A stretch of 64,000 nt of DNA from Rana temporaria. Its lineage: Eukaryota > Chordata > Amphibia > Anura > Ranidae. Positions 34,252 to 46,552 of this stretch are shown one piece after another. The position numbers and the translations under genes are program-made. How positions within the stretch are numbered: position 1 is the stretch's first letter; each line of letters opens with the position of its first letter. Location of the stretch: contig NC_053493.1 in the NCBI RefSeq assembly GCF_905171775.1, forward strand, positions 248,898,438-248,962,437. Direction: 5' to 3'. A model generated the notes under the pieces. That model saw only the letters and a program-made list of their open reading frames with translations. It was not told the DNA's origin and did no database searches.

Positions 34252-34555
34252 CATACCTCGCAACATTTAAAAAATCCTCTGCGGGACATTCTTCATTCTT
34301 GTTGAGCGGAGGGGGGATCGAAGTTGTTGAGCGGGGGGGTGGTTTGCCGCAGATCAAAGAGTTGTTGAGCGGGGGGGGGGGGGACCGAGGGAAGTCAGAT
34401 CAAAGTTGTTGAGTGGGGGGGGTTTCTCCCCTCAGACTTTTTTCTTCTGCTTCAGTGCTTCCTGTGCGGGACTGTGTTAACCCCTTTGCGGGACTGCGGG
34501 ATGATGCAGTCTGTGCGGGGAGTTCCCGCAGAATCCGTGCAGGTTGGGAGGTATG
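34252..34555. mobile_element. 304-bp element with CATACCTC termini and 6-bp duplication
   Basis: Inverted termini CATACCTCGCAAC (left) and, in complement, CATACCTCCCAACC (right) are flanked by CACTTA at 34246-34251 and 34556-34561. Its removal restores the piggyBac terminus. The interior has a repeated GTTGAGCGGGGGGG motif. The superfamily is not recognised. Confidence 0.75.
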
Positions 34556-36477
34556 CACTTAAGACCCGGACCAATATGCAGCTAAAGGACCCAAGGTGTT
34601 TTTACAATTTGGCACTGCGCTGCTTTAACTGGTAATTGCGCGGTCGTGCAATTTTGTACCGAAACGAAATTTGCGTCCTTTTCTTCCCACAAATAGAGCT
34701 TTCTTTTGATGGTATTTGATTGCCTCTGCGATTTTTTTTTTTTGCGATATAAATGGAAAAAGACCGAAAATTTTGAAAAAAAATGATATTTTCTATTTTT
34801 TGTTATAAGAAAAATCGAATAAACTAAATTTTAGCCAAACATTTAGGCCAAAATGTATTCAGCCACATGTCTTTAGTAAAAAAAATCGCAATAAGCGTAT
34901 ATTTATTGGTTTTCGCAAAAGTTATAGCATCTACTAACTAGGGTACATTTCCAAAATGGGGTCATTTGGGGGGGTTTTGTGCCATCTGGGCATTCCATGG
35001 CCTCTGAAACAGTGATAGGTAGTGAGGAGTAAAATCAAAAATGTACACCCTTAGAAAGCCTGAAGGCGGTGATCGGTTTTCGGGATCTTACATGCGGCTA
35101 GGCTCCCAAAAAGTCTCACACATCCCCGTACTCAGGAGAAGCAGCAGAATGTATTTTGGGGTGTAATTCCACATATGCCCATGGCATGTTTGAGCAATAT
35201 ATCATTTAGTGACAACTTTGTGCAAAAAAAAGAAAAACATTTTTTTTGCCGCAACTTGTGTCAAAATATAAAATATTCCATGGACTCGAGATGCCTCTCA
35301 GCAAATAGCTTGGGGTGTCTACTTTCCAAAATGGGGTCATTTTGAATTGTCCTGGCATTTTATGCACAACATTTAGAAGCTTATGTCATACATCACCCAC
35401 TCTTCTAACCACTTGAAGACAAAGCCCTTTCTGACACTGCTTGTTTACATAAAAACATTTTTTTTTTGCTAGAAAGTTAAGTTGAACCCCCAAAAATTAT
35501 ATATATTTTTAAAGCAAAGGCCCTACAGATTAAAATGGTTGGTGTTGCATTTTTTTTCCACACAGTATTTGCGCAGCGATTTTTCAAACGCATTTTTTGG
35601 GGAAAAAATACACTTTTTTTTATTTTAAAGCACTAAAACACACTATATTGCCCAAATTATTGATGAAATAAAAAAGATGATCGTAGGCCGAGTACATGGA
35701 TACCAAACACGACATACTTTAAAATTGCACAGGAACGCGCAGTGGCGACAAACTACATACATTTTTAAAAGCATTTAAAAGCCTTTACAGGTTACCACAT
35801 TAGATTTACAGAGGAGGTCTACTGCTAAAATTACTGCCCTTGATCCGCCCTTCGCGGTGATACCTTACATGCATGGTACAATTGCTGTTTACATATGACT
35901 CCAGACCGACGCTTGCGTTCGCCTTTGCGCAAGAGCAGGGGGGGACAGGGATAATTTTTTTTTTTAGCTTTTTTTTTTTTGTAAACTGATTTGTAAATCT
36001 CAGGGAATGTAAATATCCCTTATGATAGCAATAGTTAGTGACAGGTACTCTTTTTTTTTAAAATTGACCCTAGATCTTTCCTCTGCCCTCAAAGCATCTG
36101 ACCACACCAATATCGGTGTGATAAAATGCTTTCCCAATTTCCCAATGACGCTGTTTATATCCGGGGGGGGACATTCCCTCCCACTGAATGTAAAAGCAGT
36201 TTAGAGGCTACTTAGCCGCTAGGACTGCTTTTACATGAAAGTCGACCGCTGGCTGAAAAGAATGATACCAAAACCTGCAGGCATCATTCTGGTATAACCA
36301 TTCAAAGTCCAGCAACATACCAGTCCATTGATGGTTTTTGTAGGACATGTATTGTAATCTTTTTTTTTCATGCAGCCTGTTGGCTGAACGAAAAAAAGAT
36401 TGATCGGTGGGTATGCCCAACATTAGAATACCTCCCTTCATCCACCCACTTCTAATGATGGGCATACATGCACCATT

Positions 36478-37340
36478 TATATATGCCGAAGCATGGGGGC
36501 ATCCTCCCGCAAAAAAGTTATGCCGCGTACACACGATCATACTTTTTCACGGGCAAGCCTCCATTGGAATTTCGACCGTATGTACGCGGCATAAAAAGTT
36601 ATGCCGTGTACACATGGTCAGACTTTTCCACGGGAAAGCCTCCGTAGGAATGTCAACCGTATGTACGCGGCATTAGGAGCAAAATCGCTCCTCCGCCCCT
36701 AATGCCCCCATGCTTCGGCATATATGCTCTTTTTTTAACTGTGGTGGTGATAATCACCTCCTACAGCGTTGGAGTCGTGGCTTTATATATCGTGGGAGCA
36801 ACCGCTGTTGCTGTCACGCTAAATAAATCTGCGCTGCAACTGAATGACGTACCTGCTTAGCAAATGATGGTTAACATTAAAACAAAGTAACATTACAGTA
36901 TAACAGTAAGATCATACCATACCTGCAAAGCAAATACCAAAAAAAAAACATAGTAAAAAATAAAACATTCTTTAACGCAACCTGTGCCTAAAATATATAT
37001 ATGCCGAAGCATGGGGGCATCCTCCTGCAAAAAAGTTATGCCGCGTACACACGGTCGGACTGTTCACTGGAATTACGCGGCATTAGGAGCAAAATCGCTC
37101 CTCCGCCCCTAATGCCCCCATGCTTCGGCATATATGCTCTTTTTTTAACTGTGGTGGTGAAATCACCTCCTACAGCACTGGAGTCATGGCTTTATAAATC
37201 GTGGGAGCAAACACTGTTGCTGTCAAGATAAATAAGTCCACGCAACAGCTGAATGGCGTACCTGAAAACAGTAAAGTAAACCTGAAACCTGATACCTGAA
37301 AAGCAAGCATGAAAAAACATAACAACAATAAAACTTTGCA
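36478..37340. repeat. Tandem duplication inside the piggyBac element
   Basis: The segment beginning TATATGCCGAAGCATGGGGG (36478) reappears at about 36995, followed in both by TTATGCCGCGTACACACG, GCATTAGGAGCAAAATCGC and GGAGTCATGG/GGAGTCGTGG. Each copy holds an inverted pair of ATGCCGAAGCATGGGGGCAT. The first copy additionally contains a small hairpin element (36526-36672) with GCCGCGTACACACG ends. Confidence 0.75.
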
Positions 37341-37578
37341 GAATAGAATACAGTAAAAAAAGAGCAGAACAATAGAGAGAGTATAGAGAGGGAGAGAACA
37401 ATAAAACGACAACTATTTTTTTTTTAATTTTTTTTTTTGTGTTTTTATTTTTTCCTTTTTTTTTTTAACACTTTTTTTTGTAACTGTTCAACTTTTCGAT
37501 TCCAGGTTTGGGTCTCTCAAAATGCGATGGCATCTTGGGAGACCCTGTGTAAGTGTGCCTAGCCTGTGAAATGTTTTA

Positions 37579-38037
37579 GGCCTTGTACACACGATCAGAC
37601 ATGTCCGATGAAAACGGTCTGCGGACCGTTTTCATCGGACATATCTGCTAGCAGATTTTGGTCTGATGTGTGTACACACCATCAGACCAAAATCCCCGCG
37701 GACAGAAAACGCGGTGACGTGGCGGCGACGATGACGCGGCGACGTGCGCGACCCAGGAAGTTCAATGCTTCCACGCATTCGTCGAATCACTTCGACGCAT
37801 GCAAGGGATTTTGGCCCAGAGGACATGTCCGATGAGTCATACTAATCATCGGACATGTCCGACGGACAGACTTCCAGCGGACATGTTTCTTAGCATGCTA
37901 AGAAACATTTGTCCGCTGGAAACCTGTCCGCTAGGCCGGAAAACTGTCCGGTCGGCCCTACACACGGTCGGACATGTCCGCGGAAACTGGTCCGCGAACC
38001 AGTTTCAGCGGACATGTTCGGTCGTGTGTACAAGGCC
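37579..38037. mobile_element. MITE with GGCCTTGTACACACGA termini
   Basis: Inverted termini GGCCTTGTACACACGATCAG/GGCCTTGTACACACGACCG bound 459 bp rich in GACATGTCCG hairpins. It is the same family as 11493-11912. It sits in the 3' untranslated region of the piggyBac transposase. Flanks read TTA on the left and TAA on the right, so the 3-bp duplication is imperfect. Confidence 0.8.
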
Positions 38038-38047
38038 TAACCCTACG

Positions 38048-39907
38048 CTAATACATCACTAGTGTCTGGAAGCGTTCAAAACATTCACCAATACAAAGAT
38101 CGTCAGGACAGCGGGGACAAAAATAACGGGTGTCACGCCTATATCCGCGCTTGGTACAGACACGACATCTTCTTTGGGGGGCTCGTTGGGTAGGGATACT
38201 CCTGAGGACATAAGAAAAATGTCTCTCAGTCGGCTTACTGCATTTCGTAGGGGATGGTGAGGTGCAGAACTGCCTGGATACAGGAGTTCTAAGATGATCT
38301 CATCCTGGAATTCAAGGAAGGATCCATTCTGTCCTGAAGCTTTGTATAAGACATAAGCATTCAGTAAAGTCAATTGAAATAAATATAGAGACACTTTTTT
38401 GTACCAGCGTCTCGCCTTACGGGTAATATGATACGGCGCCATCAACTGGTCGTTGAGGTCCACCCCTCCCATATTTTGGTTATATTCGTGGACACAGAGG
38501 GGTTTCTCCACAAGACCAGCCGCCGTACGAATTTGTACTGTCGTGTCTGCGTGAAGGGTGGTAAGAACGAAAACATTCTTATTGTCCCGCCACTTCACAG
38601 CTAGCAAATTATTACACCTGCAGCAGGCTCTCGCCCCCAGCCTAAGACGGGAATCTACAAGCCGCTGGGAAAAGCCCCGGCGATTAGGTCGCACGGTGCC
38701 ACATGCTCCAATCTGATGATCAAACAAGTGACTAAAAAGTGGCACGCTGGTGTAATAATTGTCCACGTATAAGTGGTACCCCTTTCCGAATAAGGGTGAC
38801 ACCAAGTCCCACACGATCTTGCCAGTGCTCCCCATGTAATCTGGACTACCCTCCGGCTCTACCTCACTATCTTTGCTTGCTGGGAAGGTACTGCTTGAAA
38901 GACAAGCGGACAGAAAATTTAATCAGGGACTCATCAACACAGACAACTTGCTGGGGATTAAACAAGGCTGCATAATGTTCATTGAAATGGTTTATGAGGG
39001 GCCGAATTTTGTAGAGCCGGTCAAATTCAGGGTCTCCACACGGACGACAAAGTGCATTGTCACTGAAATGCAAGAACCGCAGGATCGCCTTGTATCGTTT
39101 CCTCGCCATGTAAGCAGAGAATATGGGCATATGGTAGTGTGGACTTGTGGACCAATACATCCGCAACTTCGGAAATTTGTGTATGCCCATGTTGAGGGTA
39201 AGGCCCATAAAGGTCTTAAATTCGGAAACCATAAGTGGTTTCCATTCTCTGGCAAGGACGGAATGGGGATTAGCGGCGATGTAAGTACCAGCATATAAAT
39301 TACTCTGGTCCACAATAGATCTATAGAGATCTTCCGTGAAATACAGCGAATAAAAATTAAGTGAGGTAAAAACAGCTGTATCCACCTGAATACCGGGTTG
39401 GCCAGTGAATGGGGGAAGTACGGGTTCTGCAGAAGTGGTGGGGACCCAATCAGGATAGGCAAATTCTGCAGGAAGGGCACTATGGGCACGACGGGCCTGT
39501 CTTTGTCTTTTTCTCTGTGGCAGCGGGACACTACTTGTGCTTGCCACCTCGCCAGCTTGAACTGCACTTATGGGACTTGCCACGTCACCACGTGATACTG
39601 CAGTGCTGGATGAATGACCAGGGTGTACTAGGCCGCTGGTGCTTTCCAGTTCACCAGAAGGAATAGCGGCGCTAGTACTTCTCTGCTCCATACAAGGGTT
39701 CTGCGGTTCTTGCTGCTCAACAACATCAGAATGGGGTCGGGTATGCCTGGCCTTAGCAGGGACCACAACTTCGTCGTCAGAGCTATCTGGCATGGAGCCG
39801 CTGTCGTAAACACGATCGTATAATGACAGATGCGTGACCTCCTCTTCATTATTTGTCATGCTCAGAAACAAGTAGGCCTCTTCATCAGTGTACATTCGCT
39901 TTGCCAT
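38048..39907 (-). pseudogene. piggyBac transposase (PGBD4-like), disrupted
   Basis: The family excises precisely from TTAA with three catalytic Asp residues. The start MAKRMYTDEEAYLFLS is followed by an acidic, low-complexity N-terminus (residues 1-175). The catalytic domain begins near FTSLNFYSLYFTEDLY and contains VVCVDESLIKF (first Asp, residue 325), YHLYVDNYYTS (second) and NMGGVDLNDQL (third). A Cys-rich zinc-binding C-terminus (RCRVCTKRGYRRDTRYFCPR) ends at TAG 38048-38050. Lesions: near 38860, just after QYLPSK, a stretch of roughly 90 nt is missing and the frame shifts. A second one-base shift at the C run near 38178 separates the Cys-rich domain. All three Asp survive, but the protein cannot be made whole. 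Confidence 0.88.
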
Positions 39908-40130
39908 TTTGGGCTCTAAATTTAGTGGTACACTGGTGATGATTCACAGGTAAAAGAAGCACCTGACTGTCAGCAAACGTAGAAAACGCTTCCAAAAAAA
40001 CTGTTAACGATCGCAGGGATCAGGCCTGTCTCTGCGAACACTGCAGTTATGTGTGTTGTGTTTTCTAAGTGACAGTGATCTACTAATACACCGGCTTAAC
40101 CATACCTGAATCTGCCTAATAATTTCCAAT

Positions 40131-42358
40131 CTCTGACAGGGAGTGCAACCTACCTGCATGAGGCCAAGACCAAATGTGGACACCTTTTTGATCTGAGTAA
40201 ATTTCTCAGTAACATGGTCATCATTTCAAATAACATACAGATTATATCCGTTGATGGTTAGCGTGGAGATGGTTTTGTAAAAGATCTAAGTCTGTGTCTT
40301 TGTTTCACATATCCTTTGGAGGAGATATTCTGGCTTATATAAAAAAGATAATTTATTATACATATATGGAAAAAATCATAATTATACAATACAATAAAAT
40401 ATAAACACGAAACAAGGAAAATAAATGACAAAAGACATGATGCCACAATTCTAGTTCTCCAAGGAGGAGACAGTTGTATAATAAATTATAATTTTTATAT
40501 ATATTTTTAAAATATTATTGTTACCCACATAATCCCAACCCTAGAGGTTACCTATATTTTTAGTATAAAGGTATGTTTTGTCTGACTAATTGTTTTGATA
40601 TATTTTGTACACTTACAGATAGGTAGGACTTACCTTGGTCAATATACATCTTATTCATTACCATGTCTCAATAACAAGATTCCATCTAGAGGCCTCGGTG
40701 GGTCTGTATTTCACATGCATAGGGAACTCTCATTGATGTTCCCCTGATCTTTTTGTGGAATATTTTGTTTTTACCTATTTCTACAATTGAACATGCTTGA
40801 CACCTGAAGGGGATGGAGAAGGCGGCAACTCCCTGGGGCAGTGTTGTTTGTTGTTTTTTTAACTTACATGGAGTGTCTGCATATACACCACTAAAGTAAC
40901 TGTAAGTTTTAGACGTGGAATTACATATATTTGAATATTATGTATGTGTACAAACTGTTATTGCTTTTTACATTTCCATTGTAGAGATTTTATATCTTCC
41001 ATACCCCTGAGGAAATAGACTCAATAGACTATGAAATGCATCTGGTGAAGGATAGATATCTCGTTCATACCACTTCCATGGCAGTTGTAGTAGCATTAAT
41101 TGTTTGATGTAATATACACTCTGTGATATCTTTTTTAACTATTTGTTATAAACAAATAATTTTTCTACTTTAATACGATTGTTAAAGTCCAAATCCAAGG
41201 GGAACCTATTCACTGGACATGTAGTATTATTAATACTCCAAAACAAAATATAAAAAAGTATATATAATACAACCCACCCCAGGGTTCAAAGAACTAGATC
41301 TTTACTATCATTAAACCAATGGTGGACTGGGAGTATCATTCCTTGACAAATTACTTCAAGGCTGCCCAAATAGCACCTTTAAACCTTCTGCATGCACAAA
41401 ATGGGTTCTCTTTAATGCAAAGCAGGAACAGAAATTGTCTCTGGACAGCTGTACTCTGAACAAATTGTCCTTAGTCATAGCTATGACTAAGTACTAGTTT
41501 CAGTGTGAAACGCGTCAGTGGTCGGGTTTTATTATATTTTGCTGTGACTTGTAGTGCTGTCCTTCTTTTAATAAAGGCTACAATTGGTTCAGAGTGTGGC
41601 TGTCCAGAGCCAATTTTTGTTCCTGCTTTACTAAGTGCATTGCCTGCACCTGAGTTGTCTGCAGCAGAGGATATTCATTTGGGTTCCCACCTGAAGCGGC
41701 TACTCCCCTTTCCCTTTCTCTTTGATGCAATTGATTGTAATTGTGATGATTTTTTGAGAGTAGATGTTGACTATCTCCTCACTCTGCTGGTCCTATGTCT
41801 CCTATACATGCATCTTTGAATACATCCAAGATAAGCCAGTAAATGATATAAATCAATGCAAAAAAGAGTTACGGTACATACAACTATTACAGAGGAAGAC
41901 TGGTCAGACATTTGCTACTCTACAGCTAAAAACTCATATAGCTTTTTGGCTCTAGAAAACTCTTTCTTGCAGATCGACATATGTCCCTAGTTACTCACCC
42001 CTTTGTTTTCACGTCTGTGAACTGGAGGGAACTCTGCTGAATATTTGGTGTCATGCCCTAAGGCACATAAATTGCTTACGTCATGGTTCCCATGGATAAC
42101 TTACTCACAAACTGATCAAAGAGTGTTCAAATTATAATTTACCACCTTCAACATGGTACAAAGCATAATTTTGCCTCAGGGATAGGGAATAGCCCCCTCT
42201 TTCCCATCTAAGTGCCCCTGCCCCTTCCTTCTTCCCATTCCTCTCCCATAAGCCCTCCCTCTTCAACCCTGAGAACATCCTTGTAGCCATGATCAATCTG
42301 GTTTTTCTTTATTGTACTTTTCCTTGGCCTATTCTTTCTTTATCTCCATCATGTAAAC
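40131..42358. other. AT-rich sequence with retroposon-like tails
   Basis: Two places carry the CCTGAGGAA ... GAAA(C/T)GC(G/A)T type of motif seen in tails of frog retroposons: near 41005-41045 and 41500-41520. The 104-codon frame at 41505-41819 overlaps the second of these and I do not accept it as a gene. Nothing else is recognised. Confidence 0.4.
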
Positions 42359-42515
42359 CATGGATGCTCAACCTGTGGCCCGCCAGCTGCTGTGGAACTA
42401 CAAGTCCCATGAGGCATTGCAAGGCTGACAATTACAAGCATGACTCCCAAAAGCAGAGGCGTGATGTGACTTGAAGTTCCACAACAGCTGGAGAGCCACA
42501 GGTTGAGCATCCATG
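42359..42515. mobile_element. 157-bp hAT MITE with 8-bp duplication
   Basis: Inverted termini CATGGATGCTCAACCTGTGG open and close the element. The 8-bp direct repeat ATGTAAAC lies at 42351-42358 and 42516-42523. The element is nearly all inverted repeat, including a GGAACTACAAGTCCCA arm. Non-coding. Confidence 0.9.
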
Positions 42516-43450
42516 ATGTAAACAAATTAACTATTTATATAATACATAATCACAGCCCTAGGTTAACTATCTTGTATGCCATCTCTATGTATAGTTATGG
42601 TTCTCACTTAACATCATTACAAATGACATGTTCTTATACCTATTCTGTTTGACAGGTTGAGAGATATCTGGATCTTTTTTTTTCTCTTGGCAATGATCTT
42701 AAATATGTATACAAAGCTGTTTCAGAAGACAGTACCCCTCTTTATCTTTCTGTACATCTATAAATTCTAAGGTTCAAGGTAATCATTTGTGTCCCTAGCA
42801 TTCTCCTTAAGCAATACAATCCTGACATTACTTACCTATATGTCCTTTAGACTTTATAGGCTGAGAAGGAAGAACAAATAAAAAAAGGTCTCTCTAGTCA
42901 GTGTAAGGGCATTTGAACATGACAACTCATCTTCATAGAAATTACACATATCACTTTAAAATGAGGCATTACAAATAATATGATTTATAATAATACAGTG
43001 TTTGGTAGGTACCTGTATATATTCTCATTAGTCCAAGATTTAATAAAATATCCATTAGTGTTTTTAATATGTTTCCCCCTCAAGACAGATACATAGGTCT
43101 CTGCATATTGCTTGCAGTTCTATATTTCCTTTGAATGCAGGCCTTTCTAAAATATATAAAAAAATACGTTTATTACAGCCCAACCCATTAAACATGCACG
43201 TAAGGGATTTGTTGGGGTGCTAAACATCCATAACTATCCATAGTAATATCTATAACACAGCTCACTGGACCGATTATTAATGCCTTACAGATAAAATAAC
43301 ATGAGAAGCTTTGAAAACAAACCTTTTAAGGAGGCCCCTGGGACAGTCTGGTTGGGATGCAACCTTACTTACAAGAGAAAAAAAAAAGACAGCAAAACAG
43401 TAAGAGCTTAGGTACAGGTTAGGTCTTTTCCTCTCTCTCTCAAAAAAAAA
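42516..43450. other. Unclassified AT-rich sequence
   Basis: No gene or element is recognised. A short homopurine and CTCTCT tract precedes the microsatellite at its right end. Confidence 0.5.
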
Positions 43451-43451
43451 A

Positions 43452-43486
43452 AAGATATCTATATATCTATATCTATATCTATATCT

Positions 43487-43566
<80 letters not shown>
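43452..43566. repeat. Compound microsatellite, (TATATC)n then (TA)n
   Basis: About eight copies of a 6-bp TATATC unit are followed by roughly 60 bp of (TA)n. Confidence 0.95.
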
Positions 43567-43581
<15 letters not shown>

Positions 43582-43599
43582 CACGTACATACATTCTAT

Positions 43600-44238
43600 G
43601 GGCTAGATTCAGGTAGAATTAAGCGGGCATAGCGTATCTCAGATACACAACGCCGCCGTAAGTTTGAGCAGCAAGTCCTGTATTCACAAAGAACTTGCGC
43701 TGAAACTTACGGCGGCGCAGTGTAACTGGGCTGGCGTAAGCCCGCCTAATTCAAAATAGGCTGGTTGAGGGCGTGTTCTATGTAAAATGCTAGTGACCCC
43801 ACGTATTTGACGTTTTTAATGAACGGTGCATGCGCCGTCCGTGGACCTATCCCAGTGCGCATGCTCCAAATGACGTTGGCAAATCGTCATGCTTTCGACG
43901 TGAACGTAAATTACGGCCAGCCCCATTCACGGACGAGTTATGAAAAAAACCCTTACGTAAACTGCGTATCTTTACTGCGACGGACGGGCGTACGTTCGTG
44001 TATCGGCGTATCTAGCTGATTTACATATTCTAGGCGTAAATCAGCTACACGCCCCTAGCGGCCAGCGTAAATATGCAGTTAAGATACGACGGCGTAGGAG
44101 ACTTACGCCGATTGTATCTTAGCAACATTTAAGTGTATCTCAGTTTGAGCATACGCTTAAAGTTGCGACGGCGGGGATTCGGACTTACGACGGCGTATCT
44201 ACTGATACGCCCGTCGTAAGTCTATGTGAATCTACTCC
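43600..44238. mobile_element. Harbinger-type MITE
   Basis: Termini GGGCTAGATTCAGGTAG and, in complement, GGAGTAGATTCACATAG enclose 639 bp with the usual GATACG hairpins and a TACGACGGCGTA palindrome. The 3-bp flanks are TAT and TAA, so the duplication is not exact. Confidence 0.8.
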
Positions 44239-44241
44239 TAA

Positions 44242-45115
44242 ATTGTCAAAAGTATTGGGACACCGGCCTTTACACGCATATGAACTTTAATGGGGTCATA
44301 GTCTATAGGGTTCAATAATGAGTTGGCCCACCATTTGCAGCTATAACAGTTTCAACTCTTATGGGAGGGCTGTGCACAAGGTTTAGGAGTGTGTATATGG
44401 GAATGTTTGACCATTCTTCCAGAAGTGCATTTGTCAGGTCAGGCACTGGTGTTTGACAAGAAGGCCTGGGTCGTAGTCTCCGCTCTTATTCACTCCAAAG
44501 TTCTATTGGGTTGAGGTTAGGACTCTGTGCAGGCCATTCAAGTTCCTCCACCCCAAACTCACTCATGAATGTCTTTATGGACCTTGCTTTGTGCACTGGT
44601 GCGTAGTCATGTTGGAACGGGAAGGGGCCACCCCCAAACTGTTCCTACAAATTTAGGAATATGAAATTGTCCAAAATGTCTTGATATGCTAACACTATAA
44701 GAGTTCCTTTCACTGGAACTAAGGGACCAAGCTCAACCCCTGTAAAATAACCCCCACCATAATTCTCCCTCCACCAACTGATTTGGACCAGTGCAAAAAG
44801 CAAGGTCCATAAAGACATGGAGGAGTGAGTTTGGGGTGGAGAAACTTGACTGGCCTGCACAGAATCCTGACCTCAACCCAATATAACACCTTTGGGATGA
44901 ATCAGTGCCTGAACTCACAAATTCGCTTCTAGAAGAATGGTCAAACATTCCCATAGACACATTCCTAAACCTTGTGGACAGCCTTCCTAGAAGAGTTGAA
45001 GCTATTATAGCTGCAAAGGGTGGGTCAACTCAATATTGACCTCTACGCACTAAGACTGGGATGCCATTAAAGTTCATCTGCGTGTGAAGGCAGGTGTCCC
45101 AATACTTTTGACAAT
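44242..45115. mobile_element. Tc1-type fold-back built from transposase 3' ends
   Basis: Inverted termini ATTGTCAAAAGTATTGGGAC begin at 44242 and end at 45115. Both arms encode the same Tc1 transposase C-terminus in opposite directions. The right arm (44890-45040, plus strand) reads LWDESVPELTNSLLEEW and ends KGGSTQY; the left arm carries a diverged version on the minus strand. There is no N-terminal domain or catalytic triad. It is a non-autonomous inverted dimer. TA flanks are plausible but obscured by the neighbouring MITE and TA repeat. Confidence 0.75.
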
Positions 45116-45116
45116 A

Positions 45117-45147
<31 letters not shown>

Positions 45148-45423
45148 TGTATGTCACAATTCAGTTGGCATGTAGCGAACTAGTGCAAATGTCCCGGTCC
45201 CTTTATGATTCACTAGGTAGGCCCATGCTCCATTTCCATTCCCATGTCAGGGAATCTTTATAACTTTTATATTTGTCAAGGGTCCAAGAGTTCAGTGGAT
45301 TGTCTGGTAGTTATTCTGTCCCTTGTGATATCAAAGGTCTGTTAGAAAAAAGTACTAAAGTTCACTATTAGGTGCTACTTTAATAAAGAAGTGCAGTACT
45401 TTCTCATTAAAGCACTGATGGCA
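45116..45423. other. Short (TA)n tract, unclassified sequence and LINE target site
   Basis: (TA)n lies at about 45118-45146. The stretch ends with ATTAAAGCACTGATGGCA at 45406-45423, the left copy of the duplication flanking the L1/Tx1 LINE. Confidence 0.6.
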
Positions 45424-46552
45424 GGGGGGCGTGTCCGGACGTGAGCGGGGATAGACGTGCCTCAGTGGAGCTCCGCTAGGCCTGAATACAACCTGCTGCC
45501 ATCCCGGGTTAATACTCCACATTTGGCCCCAAATACAAACTATCCTGACTCCTGGACTTGCCCTGCACGATCCGCATACCTTATTGTGCCTTCGGACGAG
45601 CCGCCCACCTCGCAATACGGATCGAGACAAGCTCCACTCACGGGGGTCCGCCGCCATCTTGCGGCCTGCAAGGCCTCAGAACGCACCGGGCTCGTGTGCG
45701 GCGGCCGCGGGGCGATCATCTTTCGTTCCCCGACCCACTCTCCACTACCGACCGGGAATCGGAGCCCCGGATCAGCCAGCCACCCAATAGTCCGGGCCGG
45801 AACCGGCTCCCCTCCCGGAGGATCCGCCGCCACATTGAGGCCTGTGAGGCCTCCGAAATCGGCGCGCTGAAGTGACGTGATCGCGGGAGGAACGACGCCC
45901 TGCTCCGGACTTGTGCACCGCTGCCTCCCCGGACCAGGATCCCACAGCCAGGACACCCTGCACAGGGCTTCACTGTTGGAGGTGAGCGACAGCCATCTTT
46001 AAGCACCCATCGCCCCTCCGGCGGCCCTCCTCCCCCCCCCCTTTTCCCAGACTCAGGCGCCACAACTTGAGGGCAGCTCTCGCCCGCCAGTGAGGAGACC
46101 TGGGGACCACCCCAGGGGTTCCCCTGTCCAAAGCAGCGTCAGCGGCCATCTTGCTACTCCCGTGCTGGGGGGGGCGTCCATCTCCCTTCCTTGTGCCTCA
46201 CACGCTTTGGGGCCCTCCTGGATACTCGGCCCGACCGCAGCATCGTGACGTCCTCTGCCCCCTGGACCGCCTGACGGACAGGCCGCGGCTCCGCCGCGAG
46301 GTACGGCGCCCATTTTGCTACTCCCGAACTTGGCTGACACTCGCCCCTGTCCTCGGCACGCCCCACGCCATTGCCTAGACCGTACACGGGCAGTCCTTGA
46401 CCCATAAACTGCCCAGACAGTGCAGCTGCGTCACCATTTCACCTATGGGGGCGTGTGGCTGAGGATGGTCGGCTGACGACATGCACTGCTGAGCTCTGTG
46501 CTCTCCCGACAACCGCAGGCTGTGTTCATACTAACTTGCACCCGATCTTCTG

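Larger units (their letters stand above)
34241..40130 (-). mobile_element. Large transposase-bearing piggyBac element (5' end lost)
   Basis: It starts at TTAACCACTT (34241), the 3' terminus relative to the transposase, which reads on the minus strand at 38048-39907. The empty-site join TTAACCACTTAAGACCCGG is recovered once a nested 304-bp element is removed. Long AT-rich 3' DNA follows, then a duplicated segment (36478-37340) and a MITE. The opposite TTAA terminus is not seen, and sequence recognisable as the element ends near 40130, so it looks 5' truncated. Confidence 0.75.

Noticed and set aside
38873..39298. Plus-strand frame of 141 codons opposite the piggyBac transposase
   Set aside because: Antisense to recognisable transposase domains on the minus strand.
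41505..41819. 104-codon frame with a signal-peptide-like start
   Set aside because: Its first codons lie in a repeated GAAACGCG(T) tail motif typical of dispersed retroposons. No domain follows.
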